Source: Metabacillus indicus LMG 22858
Lineage (GTDB): Bacteria; Bacillota; Bacilli; Bacillales; Bacillaceae
Assembly: GCF_000708755.2 (NCBI RefSeq)
Contig: NZ_JGVU02000006.1
Location: 434,001-498,000 of the forward strand
Direction of reading: 5' to 3'
DNA: 64,000 bases
The translations under genes and the position numbers were made by a program. The notes below the pieces were generated by a model. That model searched no databases and had not been told where the DNA came from. It saw nothing but the letters and a program-made list of their open reading frames with translations. Positions 32,951 to 42,172 of this stretch are shown in pieces (positions within the stretch are counted from its first letter, which is position 1; each line of letters begins with the position of its first letter).

Positions 32951-34108
32951 TCAGACGTTAAGAGGCACCTGTATCATAATGAATGTCCCAAGACCTATTT
33001 TCGAATCAATGGTCATTCTTCCGTTCAGGAGCTCCACCCGCTCCCTCATGCCGAGCAATCCGAATGACTTTTTCTGATTTTGAATGGTATCTCTCGTATC
33101 AAAGCCTTTTCCATTATCTTTGATCATGAGGACAATATTATTCTGGTTCACTTCGACTTTTACCTGTATTTCGCGGGCCTCAGCATGTTTGAGGGCATTT
33201 GTCACAGCCTCCTGGGCAAGGCGGAACAGCGCAACCTCAAACCGCGGCGGCAGCCGGTTCTCCTCAAATTCCCCAAGGCTCGAGAACAGGATTCGTGTTT
33301 TCCCGTTATACTCCTCAATCGTGTACAGATACTTCCTGAGCGTAGGAATCAGGCCAAGGTCATCCAGGGCCATTGGTCTCAGGTCATAGATGATGCGGCG
33401 CACCTCATAAAGGGCATTCCGGACATTCTGCCTCAAAGAGCGGATTTCCTTAAATCCTTCTTCAGAACCGCGCTCTCTGAAAATCCGTTCAATTAACTCA
33501 GAGCGCATCATCACATTTGCAAGCATCTGTGCAGGCCCGTCGTGAATCTCACGCGAAACGCGCTTGCGCTCTTCTTCCTGGGCTTCAATAATTCTGAGGC
33601 CGAAATCCTGCCTCTGCTGGGCATCTTCAATGAGCAGGCCAACCTGCCGCAGATCCTGATGCAGATAGTTCAGGACGACGGTAATCTGGCTGACAAGCAC
33701 CTCAGCGCGTTCTATCGTCTCCTGAAGACCGAGCAGCCTTCGCTCAAGGTCATCACGGCGGTCTCTGAGCTGCTTTTCCTTCTGCTGCAGCATCGTCAGC
33801 TCTACCTGAAGCTTGTGGGCCTTCTCATACGCCTCCCGGATTTCCTCTTCACTGAACTGCTTGAAGTGCTTGCTGACCTCTGAAAGGCGCTTTCTGGCGA
33901 ATCTCGCATGCACCTCGAGTTTGTCGCCCTGCTCAATGACATCATTCACCTGTATTTTGATTTGCTTTAACTCTTCGACGAGTGATTCATATTGATGGCG
34001 GGACTGTTCGCCGATCTTAAAAATCTCGCCTTTGCTGCCGTCCACCGTTTTTACCATTTTATCCAGAATCTGATCGAGCACTTTGCAGTCGAGCTTCTTG
34101 GAGTCCAC
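32951..34108 (-). CDS. degS: DegS, cytoplasmic sensor histidine kinase
   Basis: A 385-residue soluble kinase with no membrane segment. A long coiled coil (about 30-165) precedes the HisKA_3 domain with His189 (REIHDGPAQ) and a HATPase_c domain (about 280-385; DNGKGF, GLLGMRERVELL). GTG start with GGAGGAG upstream. It phosphorylates DegU, the next gene. Confidence 0.96.
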   Translation of the reverse strand: MDSKKLDCKVLDQILDKMVKTVDGSKGEIFKIGEQSRHQYESLVEELKQIKIQVNDVIEQGDKLEVHARFARKRLSEVSKHFKQFSEEEIREAYEKAHKLQVELTMLQQKEKQLRDRRDDLERRLLGLQETIERAEVLVSQITVVLNYLHQDLRQVGLLIEDAQQRQDFGLRIIEAQEEERKRVSREIHDGPAQMLANVMMRSELIERIFRERGSEEGFKEIRSLRQNVRNALYEVRRIIYDLRPMALDDLGLIPTLRKYLYTIEEYNGKTRILFSSLGEFEENRLPPRFEVALFRLAQEAVTNALKHAEAREIQVKVEVNQNNIVLMIKDNGKGFDTRDTIQNQKKSFGLLGMRERVELLNGRMTIDSKIGLGTFIMIQVPLNV

Positions 34109-34157
34109 TATATCTCCTCCGCTAATGGGTTAAAATAAACTTCACACAATATAATGA

Positions 34158-34186
34158 TTGAAGTGAAAATTTTGTCGCTTTATAAT
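34158..34186 (+). promoter_or_regulatory. Candidate SigA promoter of yvyE
   Basis: TTGAAG (34158-34163), 17-bp spacer, TATAAT (34181-34186), about 70 nt before the ATG. Confidence 0.65.
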
Positions 34187-34256
34187 AGAAGAATGGCTTT
34201 TGAAAATTTTTAAAAAATATGCTGCCTTCTGCAACCCTTTAAGGAGGTGTACAAGC

Positions 34257-34889
34257 ATGCTTTCACACTATTATACCGTAAAAGGATACGGAGAGCATGA
34301 AATATCCATACAGAAATCCCGTTTTATTTGTTATCTTACCCGTGCTGAAACAGAAGAAGAGGCACAAGCCTTCATTCAGGAAATCAAAAAGAAGCACTGG
34401 GACGCAGCGCACAACTGTTCCGCCTATCTGATTGGGGAACAGGATCACATCCAAAAGGCAAACGATGACGGAGAACCAAGCGGGACAGCAGGAGTGCCCA
34501 TCCTTGAAGTTCTAAAAAAAAGGCAGCTGAAAGATACAGTCGCAGTCGTGACGCGTTATTTCGGCGGCATCAAGCTCGGCGCAGGCGGTCTGATCCGCGC
34601 ATACGGAAGCTCGGTATCAGAAGCATTAAATGAAATCGGCATTGTGGAGCGTAAGTTGACCCGTGTGATGCATACTAAGATTGATTATACATGGCTCGGA
34701 AAAGTGGAGAACGAACTGAGAAACTCCCGCTTTCAGCTCAAAGAGATCCACTACCTAGATACCGTTGAGGTTGAGACCTACACTGACGAGGGCCAGAAAG
34801 AAGCATTTACAGAATGGATGACTGAGCTGACAAACGGCCAGGGAGAAATTACAGAGGGCCTTGTCACTTATTTAGAGCAAGATCTTAAT
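34257..34889 (+). CDS. yvyE: YigZ/IMPACT-family protein
   Basis: A 211-residue protein. Start at 34257 follows AAGGAGGTG by 6 nt. IQKSRFICYLTRAETEEEAQAFI, HNCSAYLIG and NDDGEPSGTAGVPILEVL define the UPF0029 (IMPACT) N-terminal domain; the C-terminal part is the DUF1949 domain. The ORF track frame end includes the stop at 34890-34892. Human IMPACT modulates GCN2 signalling; the bacterial role is unknown. Divergent from degS, as in B. subtilis. Confidence 0.92.
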
Positions 34890-34906
34890 TGAAGGAGAAA
34901 TACAAC

Positions 34907-35890
34907 ATGGAAAATGGAAGAAGATATCAGAAAAAGAAAAGAAAGAACTCGATTTTCCGCAGGATTCTAGGGTTATTGCTCCTTATAGCAATTATTTCGG
35001 GTGCATACTTCGGATACCTTTTTTACACAACCTACCAGGCAGCAAATGAATCATATACTGAACTTGAGCGCGGCAACAAGTCCAAACTGAGAGAACAGGA
35101 AGTTCAGCTGAGCAATGACCCGGTCTCCATTCTTTTTATTGGTGTAGAGGACTACTCAAGCGGCGGTCAAGGCGGAAGAACTGATTCTATTCTGGTCGGA
35201 ACATTCAATCCAAAAACCCAGAACATGAAACTGCTGAGCATCCCTCGTGATACTCGAGTTGAAATACCTGGAACCGGAAGATCAAGCAAGATAAACTCAG
35301 CTTATGGAAAAGGCGGAATCGAGACAACAATCGATACGGTTGAAAACCTGCTGAATATCCCGATTGACTACTATGCAACCGTAAATTTCGAAGGATTTAA
35401 AGAAATTGTTGATGAAGTAGGAGGCGTTACAGTAGACGTTCCGTTTGATTTCTGGGAATATACCGATACAAAACCGCGCCAAAAGATATATTTTAAAGAG
35501 GGAAAGGCAAAGCTTGACGGTGAAGAAGCACTTGCCTACGCAAGAATGAGAAAACGGGATCCCCGTGGTGACTTTGGCAGAAACGACAGACAAAAACAGA
35601 TTGTTATGTCCACCATTGACTCAATTTTAAAACCGAACAACTTATTAAAGATTGATGATGTTTCACGGCATATCGGACAAAATGTCGAAACCAACATACG
35701 GGTCAGTGAAGGTCTTGCTTTTGCAAACAAGTATAAAAACTTCAATTCCAAAGACATTGACCAGTTAACATTAGAAGGCTCTGATGCAACAATCGGAGGC
35801 GGTTACTATTTCATCCCGTCAGAAGAGAGCATCATCACCATCCAATCAGAACTGAAACAGCATCTTGAAGCAGACAAAACAACCCCCTGA
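34907..35890 (+). CDS. LytR-CpsA-Psr (LCP) wall-polymer ligase
   Basis: A 327-residue membrane-anchored enzyme. Basic N-terminus, one membrane helix (about 17-40), then the LCP domain with GGRTDSILVGTFNP, SIPRDTRVEIPG (phosphate-binding arginines) and YARMRKRDPRGDFGRNDRQKQI. LCP proteins move teichoic or other anionic polymers from undecaprenyl diphosphate to peptidoglycan. Start at 34907 has AAGGAG 8 nt upstream. B. subtilis has the LCP gene yvhJ (tagV) next to yvyE, and this is the likely counterpart; it may attach the polymer made by the downstream locus. Confidence 0.93.
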   Translation: MENGRRYQKKKRKNSIFRRILGLLLLIAIISGAYFGYLFYTTYQAANESYTELERGNKSKLREQEVQLSNDPVSILFIGVEDYSSGGQGGRTDSILVGTFNPKTQNMKLLSIPRDTRVEIPGTGRSSKINSAYGKGGIETTIDTVENLLNIPIDYYATVNFEGFKEIVDEVGGVTVDVPFDFWEYTDTKPRQKIYFKEGKAKLDGEEALAYARMRKRDPRGDFGRNDRQKQIVMSTIDSILKPNNLLKIDDVSRHIGQNVETNIRVSEGLAFANKYKNFNSKDIDQLTLEGSDATIGGGYYFIPSEESIITIQSELKQHLEADKTTP

Positions 35891-35913
35891 CTAAGTCAGG
35901 GGGCTGTTTTTTT
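35878..35913. terminator. Bidirectional terminator between the LCP gene and the lipoprotein gene
   Basis: Perfect stem CCCCCTGAC / GTCAGGGGG with TTTTTTTA to the right; it overlaps the LCP stop and the end of the convergent gene. Confidence 0.85.
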
Positions 35914-36898
35914 ATTTCTCTTTCATATAAAGATAGCCTGTGTCTTCTGTTGCGAATTGCACATATGCTGTAACGGGATAATCTTCCGGCAGCTGGATGT
36001 AGACCTTATTTCCTTCTTCCCTTAAGCTATAGGCAGATGAGAGCTCATCCTTCGTTATTTTCACATAGGCTTTTATCTGTTCAACTTTGTCTTCTTCATT
36101 GATTCCAAAAAACACTTTCATTTTTTTATAAAAATACCATTTGTAGTCTTCTTCCTCATCGATTAAGCCCGGTGAGCCATTGTTCATGATCAGATCTTCT
36201 TCACTCATCCCGATTGGTACAGGCGCTTCAGGGAACAGACTTGCCTTCGCATAGTCCATGAATTCATCTGAGAGAAGCTTCTCTTTGTTCTCTTCTAACC
36301 CCAGATCAAGGGCGACCGGCTTTGAGTTTTTGATGATATCTTCATTTTCAAGCTCGGCAAGAGACGGTTCAAGATCAAATGATGTCATAAAATCCATCGC
36401 TTCCGCTATCGGCAGCTCCGGGTCTGAAAGGACGATCTCCTTGATTTTATTGTCACTTCCGATATAGAAAAAGACATTTTGATCCCTGTGAACGAAGTAC
36501 ACTACAGCGCCTTGGTTAGTGGCAATTTCGAGAAAGTCAAAGTCTTCATATTTTCTAATAAGCTTGTTCTTCGTATCACCAACATGAATATTTTCCTTTG
36601 TTTTAAATCCCGGATCCTTCGAAGACATGAGTGTCATAATACGGCTTCGGTCAAACTGCAGTTCAAGCTTTTCATCACTGTACAGATACCTGCTGTCTTC
36701 AGCTTCATCCGGTTTGCCGAGTTTATCTGAAACAACCTTCCTTGACTCCCCGAGGCCTATTCCATAGTAAGAGAGTTCTTTCGCGAAGCTTTTGTACGCC
36801 TCCGGTTCAACTTCAAGTGTCTTTAGTTTAATGCACCCGGAAAGGATGAGTGAAGAAACGGCAATAAGACAGATACTTGTATATATTTTCTTCATCAT
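35912..36898 (-). CDS. Lipoprotein with DUF4309-like repeats, unknown function
   Basis: A 328-residue lipoprotein with lipobox LILSGC near residue 22. Two repeats resemble each other and SmpA/DUF4309-type modules: GIGLGESRKVVSDKLGKPDEAED and HVGDTKNKLIRKYEDF, then PIGMSEEDLIMNNGSPG. The C-terminal half is acidic. It overlaps the Wzy-like gene by 4 nt, which suggests a role with polysaccharide export or sensing, but no function is known. Confidence 0.75.
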   Translation of the reverse strand: MMKKIYTSICLIAVSSLILSGCIKLKTLEVEPEAYKSFAKELSYYGIGLGESRKVVSDKLGKPDEAEDSRYLYSDEKLELQFDRSRIMTLMSSKDPGFKTKENIHVGDTKNKLIRKYEDFDFLEIATNQGAVVYFVHRDQNVFFYIGSDNKIKEIVLSDPELPIAEAMDFMTSFDLEPSLAELENEDIIKNSKPVALDLGLEENKEKLLSDEFMDYAKASLFPEAPVPIGMSEEDLIMNNGSPGLIDEEEDYKWYFYKKMKVFFGINEEDKVEQIKAYVKITKDELSSAYSLREEGNKVYIQLPEDYPVTAYVQFATEDTGYLYMKEK

Positions 36899-38274
36899 TC
36901 ATTTTCCTCCCTTACTGAATGCAAACGGTCATGTTCATACTTTCCAATCAATGAAAGCAGACCCACAATCAGCAGAATCCCCCAGAATCTAGGTGTGACA
37001 AAGTCAGCTCTGTAGAGTGAGGTGATGAGCATATGCACGTACAGCAGCAAAGCAATAAAGTAATAAATATTTTTCTTGTAGTGTTTGATTAACGAAACAA
37101 ATACAAGGACTAAACCTGTGAATACGAGCAGGAATCCGATCACACCGTGCTCAAACATAATATCGATGTACATATTGTTAGAGGAGATGGCAACAGGCGC
37201 GATACTCGGCAGAATTTTGGTTTGTGCCAAAAATTCAAATGATCCGGGACCGTATCCAAACATTGCCGATATGAACGAATGATCAAACAGCCAAAAAAAC
37301 GGCATGACATACATGTACATTCTTGAGTGATGCTCAAAGTCAAGGATAGTGGAAAAACGTCCGATGATCGGATTAAAGAAATCCATCATCAAGTCGTTGG
37401 CTACAACAAACGCAGCACCAAAAACAACTGCACCGGCGACGATGAGATACACAAGAATCTTTTTTGGAAATGACTTATGAAAAACGAGCAGGACTGCTAA
37501 AAAACCAATCAGAAAAACAATATTCACGTATGCTGACAGTGAAAATGAAAACAGCAGAAGAAATCCAGCTGGCAATAAAATCAGCGGAATATACGTATAC
37601 CACTTTCTGAATAGAAGTAGACCAAGTATAAGAAAATCAATAAGAATCGGCCCAAGATAGCTTGGCTCATCAGCAAACGATGTAAGCCTGAAATCAAACA
37701 GTGTCGGCCCTTCTGAGCTGTGAACAAAACTTCTTGTGTTTATATCCAGAAAAGGAACGTTATACGTAAAATGAAAAAATTGCCATATACCCACCGCAAT
37801 CAGCAGGAAAACAGCCGCCGGGTACATGTTAACGATATTCTTAAGGGCTTGAAGCGGAAGCCTGCGGGCCACAGCAAGGCCCAATACCACAAGTGCGATA
37901 TAGGCACCGTAATAAATAAAGCGCGTATACAAAGATGACCTTAGATACTGATCATACTCTGTACTGAACAAGACTGTGCTTGTGTAAAACGCTGAGAGAG
38001 TCGAAAAGACAAGTGATACGACAAATAAAACCAAAAAGAAGTAAAAACTGTTTTTAACAAAGAGACCCCTGATAAAGTGCCGCCCTGTCATTTTTATGTA
38101 CACTAGAGCAAGGCCAAGTACTGCGGCACTTGTAATCAATGCAGGAGTGGGAATCGGCAGTGCATTTATAAACAAACGGGAAATGGAAAACTGAACTTGA
38201 AAAAAGAACAAGAAAAACAAAATATAACTAAACCATATTGACGGTAATGATACCTCTCTGTCTTCAAGATGCAT
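36895..38274 (-). CDS. O-antigen ligase/polymerase-family membrane protein (Wzy-like)
   Basis: A 459-residue protein with about twelve hydrophobic helices and a large extracytoplasmic loop (about 295-345, containing FWLFDHSFISAMFGYGPGSFEF). That pattern and the Wzy_C-like G.GPGS segment mark polymerases that join undecaprenyl-linked repeat units. It sits with two flippases and a phosphoglycosyl transferase, completing a Wzx/Wzy-type pathway. Confidence 0.85.
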   Translation of the reverse strand: MHLEDREVSLPSIWFSYILFFLFFFQVQFSISRLFINALPIPTPALITSAAVLGLALVYIKMTGRHFIRGLFVKNSFYFFLVLFVVSLVFSTLSAFYTSTVLFSTEYDQYLRSSLYTRFIYYGAYIALVVLGLAVARRLPLQALKNIVNMYPAAVFLLIAVGIWQFFHFTYNVPFLDINTRSFVHSSEGPTLFDFRLTSFADEPSYLGPILIDFLILGLLLFRKWYTYIPLILLPAGFLLLFSFSLSAYVNIVFLIGFLAVLLVFHKSFPKKILVYLIVAGAVVFGAAFVVANDLMMDFFNPIIGRFSTILDFEHHSRMYMYVMPFFWLFDHSFISAMFGYGPGSFEFLAQTKILPSIAPVAISSNNMYIDIMFEHGVIGFLLVFTGLVLVFVSLIKHYKKNIYYFIALLLYVHMLITSLYRADFVTPRFWGILLIVGLLSLIGKYEHDRLHSVREENE

Positions 38275-38295
38275 GTCGTAAAGCTCCTTTATTCT

Positions 38296-38655
38296 TTAAT
38301 TCTCATATATATAGATGTCTTTTAACTTATAAGTGCCATGTTCTTTTTTCCAGATCGTCTGATACAATAGCTCTTTATCCAGGGAGAACCTGTACATCTC
38401 ATTATCAAGTACTACATGAAACGACTCTGGATCTCCTTTAATCAACTTTTTGAATGATTGAAAATCGTCTTTGCTTACCTGGGCGTTTTTAGAAAGTCCC
38501 TTTTCAAAAACGCTCCACTCCATTCCCTCAATATTGCTGTGGTAATATTTATCAGCTTCGAGGAGGTTTCTGAATTTTAATGGTTCTTTGGAACATCCAT
38601 TCAGGAGAACGGTTAGTAAGAGAATGGCAACAAGCCAGTGATATTTCTTAGACAA
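38296..38655 (-). CDS. Small lipoprotein in the polysaccharide locus
   Basis: About 119 residues. TTG at 38655 is chosen because GGGGAG lies 7 nt upstream; the frame also has an ATG at 38673 with no site. Signal peptide SKKYHWLVAILLLTVLLNGC with lipobox LLNGC, then a basic/acidic domain (FRNLLEADKYYHSNIEGMEWSVF). Family not recognised. It lies between the flippase and polymerase genes. Confidence 0.68.
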   Translation of the reverse strand: MSKKYHWLVAILLLTVLLNGCSKEPLKFRNLLEADKYYHSNIEGMEWSVFEKGLSKNAQVSKDDFQSFKKLIKGDPESFHVVLDNEMYRFSLDKELLYQTIWKKEHGTYKLKDIYIYEN

Positions 38656-38800
38656 TGCTTCTCTCCCCTTCATTTGGTTTAGATAAAATGTCACTTTGAT
38701 TATTATGAATAATAATTCACTGCATATCAATCTTTTTTCAAATTCATCCTACGGTTACCCACTAATCTTCCCCTAATCAAGTATTACTATTTAAAACCTT

Positions 38801-40219
38801 TCATGAAGTCCTGCCAAGCTTTTTATCAATAAAGCTCCGGATGTTCAGTAAATTAAATGCATACGAGTAAATCAGGTGTACGACGGCAATCACAATGCCC
38901 ATCTTGATAATCCCCGCTATACCCTTCTCGTAGAAGAACAGCCATATAATCAGACAGAAAGTAATGACTGACAGGGTATTCGCCATAAATCCTTTCCAGT
39001 CAAACTGATAACGGAGCATTTTCCTTCCCACGGCATACGTCACTATACAGGATGAACCATACGCGATAATGGTCGTATAAGCCGCACCGTATACGCCGTA
39101 TTTGGGAACAAGGATGACGTTGCAGACGACACTGATTACTGCTGTACTCAGTGAGACGACGGATGTCAGACGCGTCTTCTTTTTAATTTGAAATGGCCGG
39201 ATGAAAAAATACTCTTTAAATACCAAAAAGAAATTACCGATCATCAGCAGCATGAACAGGTCTTCGGTACCCGCATATTGAGAGCTCAACACTCCGTTAA
39301 ACAGAGGATAAGCAGCAATGATAAGACCGAAAGATGCCGGCCACAGCATAAAGATAAGCATTCCATTTTCTTTTCTGAGCAAATCATTCATTTCACTGTA
39401 ATTCTTTTCGTCATGCGCTCTGAAGATAAGCGGCAGCGAAGCAAGTCCAATCGTTGAAACTAGCGTCAAAAGAACCTGCTTTCCAAGGTTATAGCTCATG
39501 GAGAACACACCGACAGCTTCTTTTCCTTCATATATATTCAAAAAGAAAATGTTCGAGTAGGTAATGAAATACTCCAGTGATAACGTGATGGCAATTGGAA
39601 TACCAAACTGATAAAGCTTCCCGAGCATTTCTTTATCCGTTTTTTTAAAGTCAGGTTTTGTCCACTCCGTTTTGATAATGAACATGGGAATAATCATCCC
39701 TGCTGTAAAGGAAATGAGAAGGCTGTATTCCTTAAAATCGAGAAGGGCAAGGATGATTCCCAGCAGCAGAAAGGTAACGGAACGGATATTCAGAGCCAGT
39801 AAGTATTTCTTAGGCTGAACGCTTGCTGAATACAACTCAAGATTCAGTTCATAAAAGGATTGAACAATCAGCAAGAGCCCCATGATGAGAATGATCAGCG
39901 GGTTTGATGCAAAAATCGCAAGCACGGCAAACACCAGAAAAGAAACAGCAAGTATCACACTGTAGACCGTAATGATATTGGTCTTAAGTTTATTTACTGC
40001 CGCTGTGTCTTCCCTGTCAATTTCCTGATAGAATCTGGTAAAGCTTACACGGAGCCAGTGATAAGCCGCAACATTTACAAGAGCTGTCGTGGCTATCACA
40101 TAGTTGTAAATACCGTATTCTTCCTTAGTTAACAAATACGAAAAAATAAACAGTGAAGCAAGCATGGCAATTCCATGCACTGCCTTTGAAATAAAATAAA
40201 TGAAACTGCTCTTGAACAT
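38801..40219 (-). CDS. Polysaccharide flippase (Wzx-like)
   Basis: A 472-residue protein with 12-14 helices and N-terminal FIYFISKAVHGIAMLASLFIFSYLLTKEEYGIYNYV, typical of the polysaccharide transport (MOP superfamily) branch. It would move undecaprenyl-linked oligosaccharide across the membrane. A second flippase at 45629-47050 has the same start pattern. Confidence 0.9.
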   Translation of the reverse strand: MFKSSFIYFISKAVHGIAMLASLFIFSYLLTKEEYGIYNYVIATTALVNVAAYHWLRVSFTRFYQEIDREDTAAVNKLKTNIITVYSVILAVSFLVFAVLAIFASNPLIILIMGLLLIVQSFYELNLELYSASVQPKKYLLALNIRSVTFLLLGIILALLDFKEYSLLISFTAGMIIPMFIIKTEWTKPDFKKTDKEMLGKLYQFGIPIAITLSLEYFITYSNIFFLNIYEGKEAVGVFSMSYNLGKQVLLTLVSTIGLASLPLIFRAHDEKNYSEMNDLLRKENGMLIFMLWPASFGLIIAAYPLFNGVLSSQYAGTEDLFMLLMIGNFFLVFKEYFFIRPFQIKKKTRLTSVVSLSTAVISVVCNVILVPKYGVYGAAYTTIIAYGSSCIVTYAVGRKMLRYQFDWKGFMANTLSVITFCLIIWLFFYEKGIAGIIKMGIVIAVVHLIYSYAFNLLNIRSFIDKKLGRTS

Positions 40220-40282
40220 GGCTTAACTCCAATCACCAATTAAGGTTTGCTTAGTTGAGTAACATGATTCTTTCCAATCCTT

Positions 40283-40319
40283 TAAAAAAAGCTGTGAGGG
40301 ATTCCTCACAGCTTTTTTT
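40283..40319. terminator. Terminator of the phosphoglycosyl transferase gene
   Basis: Perfect stem CTGTGAGG / CCTCACAG flanked by AAAAAAA and TTTTTTT. Confidence 0.85.
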
Positions 40320-40989
40320 ACCTTGCGCCTTCTCCGGTTAGAACAACCTTGACCGTTTTCAGCATAATTTTAAAATCAAGAGCCAGGCTCATGTTTCTAA
40401 TGTAGAAAAGATCAAGCTTTAATTTATCTTCAGGACTGATGTCGTATCCGCCGTTTACCTGGGCCCAGCCTGTGAGACCCGGCTTCACGATAGTGCGTTT
40501 ATCAAATCCTGGAATCTCTTTAGAGAATTGTTCGACAAAGATTGGTCTCTCAGGTCTTGGTCCAAAGATTGTCATATCTCCCTTGAACACGTTAAAAAGC
40601 TGAGGCAGCTCATCAATTCTTGTTTTACGGATAAATTTACCTACTTTTGTCACGCGGTTATCATCTTTTGAAGCCCATTGAGGACCATTTTTCTCTGCAT
40701 CCGTTGACATGGAACGGAGTTTATAGATGTTAAACGATTTGCCGTTTAAGCCGCTTCGTTCCTGCTTAAAGAAAGCAGGACCCTTTGATTCAAGCTTAAT
40801 AAAAATCGATGTGATCAAAATAATGGGAATCGCAACAATCAAACTGACTGAAGATAAAAGAATATCGAGTACACGCTTAATCATCAAATACGCTTTTTTA
40901 TCAGACAGGTCAATCTCTTCTATTTCTTCGTAGTAGTATTCTTTTTGCATATTGCGGTAGTAGTTCATTTCAGCTCGATCTATGGCCAT
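40318..40989 (-). CDS. Undecaprenyl-phosphate sugar phosphotransferase (monotopic PGT)
   Basis: A 223-residue priming enzyme. One membrane segment (about 38-65, KRVLDILLSSVSLIVAIPIIL) leads into the bacterial sugar transferase domain with QERSGLNGKSFNIYKLRSM, the KTRIDELPQLFNVFKGDM motif holding the Asp-Glu catalytic pair, and GPRPERP, KPGLTGWAQVNG. Such enzymes (TuaA, EpsL, PglC-like) load the first sugar-1-phosphate on undecaprenyl phosphate. The first sugar cannot be told from sequence. Confidence 0.93.
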   Translation of the reverse strand: MAIDRAEMNYYRNMQKEYYYEEIEEIDLSDKKAYLMIKRVLDILLSSVSLIVAIPIILITSIFIKLESKGPAFFKQERSGLNGKSFNIYKLRSMSTDAEKNGPQWASKDDNRVTKVGKFIRKTRIDELPQLFNVFKGDMTIFGPRPERPIFVEQFSKEIPGFDKRTIVKPGLTGWAQVNGGYDISPEDKLKLDLFYIRNMSLALDFKIMLKTVKVVLTGEGAR

Positions 40990-41208
40990 GAAAAATTCAC
41001 CTCTAAATTACAAGAATAAAAAAGATTTTTTTTATCTTCTTTTTTGAATACAAACTCTATTCTCTTACTTACATGTAGCCGTGTCAACAACTTTTTCTAC
41101 TGGTGAAAATTAAGAATCCGGTTTCTAAGAGAGGCCGCTAACGTTATTTTCCCCTAAAGTTAGACGAAATAACTTGAAAAAAGTTTCATTTTTAAAGAAT
41201 ATTTGTTT
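40990..41208. other. Gap upstream of the phosphoglycosyl transferase gene
   Basis: About 220 bp, AT-rich, no frame with a ribosome-binding site. It should contain the promoter of the 40318-40989 gene; none is convincing by eye. Confidence 0.5.
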
Positions 41209-41961
41209 TTATCGAGACTTTTTCACTGCATTTATTGCATACCCTGTAAACGAAACGGCCGATTTGAAAAGAGATAATTTTTCAATTTCCCGGTAAACTT
41301 TCCAGTTTTGCTTTGCAGCCTTCAGTTTGTTGCTCGAAATAGAGCCTGGAACTTTCCGGTAAAGAGCGAGCGTTTCATCTATTCCATAGGCTATATACCC
41401 TTTTTTCAGAATACTAAGCCACATGACGTAATCCTGTCGGGTGCGTATATTGACCATTTTCACTTTCCCCAGACTTTCCAGGTTGAGCATAACCGTTAAG
41501 CAGCCAATTATTGTGTTGCTGAGCAGTTTATTGTACGTCATTTCTTTCGGGGCATGTACAACTTGACCAAGCCGGTTTCCTTGATCGTCCATGATTTCAT
41601 AGCTCGTAAAGCTGAAATCAATTTTCCGTTCTTCCATAAAAGAAACCTGCTTCATCAATTTCTCTGGAAGCCATGCATCATCGCTGTCAAGAAAGGCTGC
41701 ATATTTCCCTGATGCATGTTCAATCGCCGTGTTTCTTGCAACGGCCGCTCCACCGTTCTCTTTTTGCTCTATCAGCTTTATTCTTGAATCGGCCGCTGCC
41801 AGTTCTTTAATCACGCTGCGGCTTTTATCGCTTGAACAATCATCTACAAGCAGCATTTCCCAATTGGTATATGTTTGATTCTGAACCGAACGGATCGTTT
41901 CAGTTATAAATTTCTCTGCATTATATACAGGTGTAATGACAGACACAAGAGGTGTGTTCAT
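41209..41961 (-). CDS. Family 2 glycosyltransferase
   Basis: A 250-residue GT-A enzyme: SVITPVYNAEKFITETIRSVQNQTYTNWEMLLVDD, then the metal-binding DSDDAWLP (DxD) and KQVSFM. Cytosolic, no membrane helix apart from a weakly hydrophobic C-terminus. Likely adds a sugar to the lipid-linked unit; donor and acceptor unknown. Confidence 0.9.
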   Translation of the reverse strand: MNTPLVSVITPVYNAEKFITETIRSVQNQTYTNWEMLLVDDCSSDKSRSVIKELAAADSRIKLIEQKENGGAAVARNTAIEHASGKYAAFLDSDDAWLPEKLMKQVSFMEERKIDFSFTSYEIMDDQGNRLGQVVHAPKEMTYNKLLSNTIIGCLTVMLNLESLGKVKMVNIRTRQDYVMWLSILKKGYIAYGIDETLALYRKVPGSISSNKLKAAKQNWKVYREIEKLSLFKSAVSFTGYAINAVKKSR

Positions 41962-42134
41962 AGTTAAGGCTCCTTTTTAAACTCATTTAATACTATACAA
42001 TAAAACAGTACGTATTTTAAGTGAATTTTTTGTAACAAAATTGCAGGGTTTTAATTATAATGTATCCGTCATGTAAAGATATACCCCATAAATAGAAGTC
42101 AAGGTGTTTTTTGGAACTTTATACAGCTGGGCAA

Positions 42135-42172
42135 GCAAAAAGACTTGCACGCGGACGCGGCAAGTCTTTACA
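42135..42172 (-). terminator. Terminator of the gtaB-ugd-epimerase operon
   Basis: Stem AAGACTTGC / GCAAGTCTT with an 11-nt loop; minus-strand tail TTTTTGC. Confidence 0.8.
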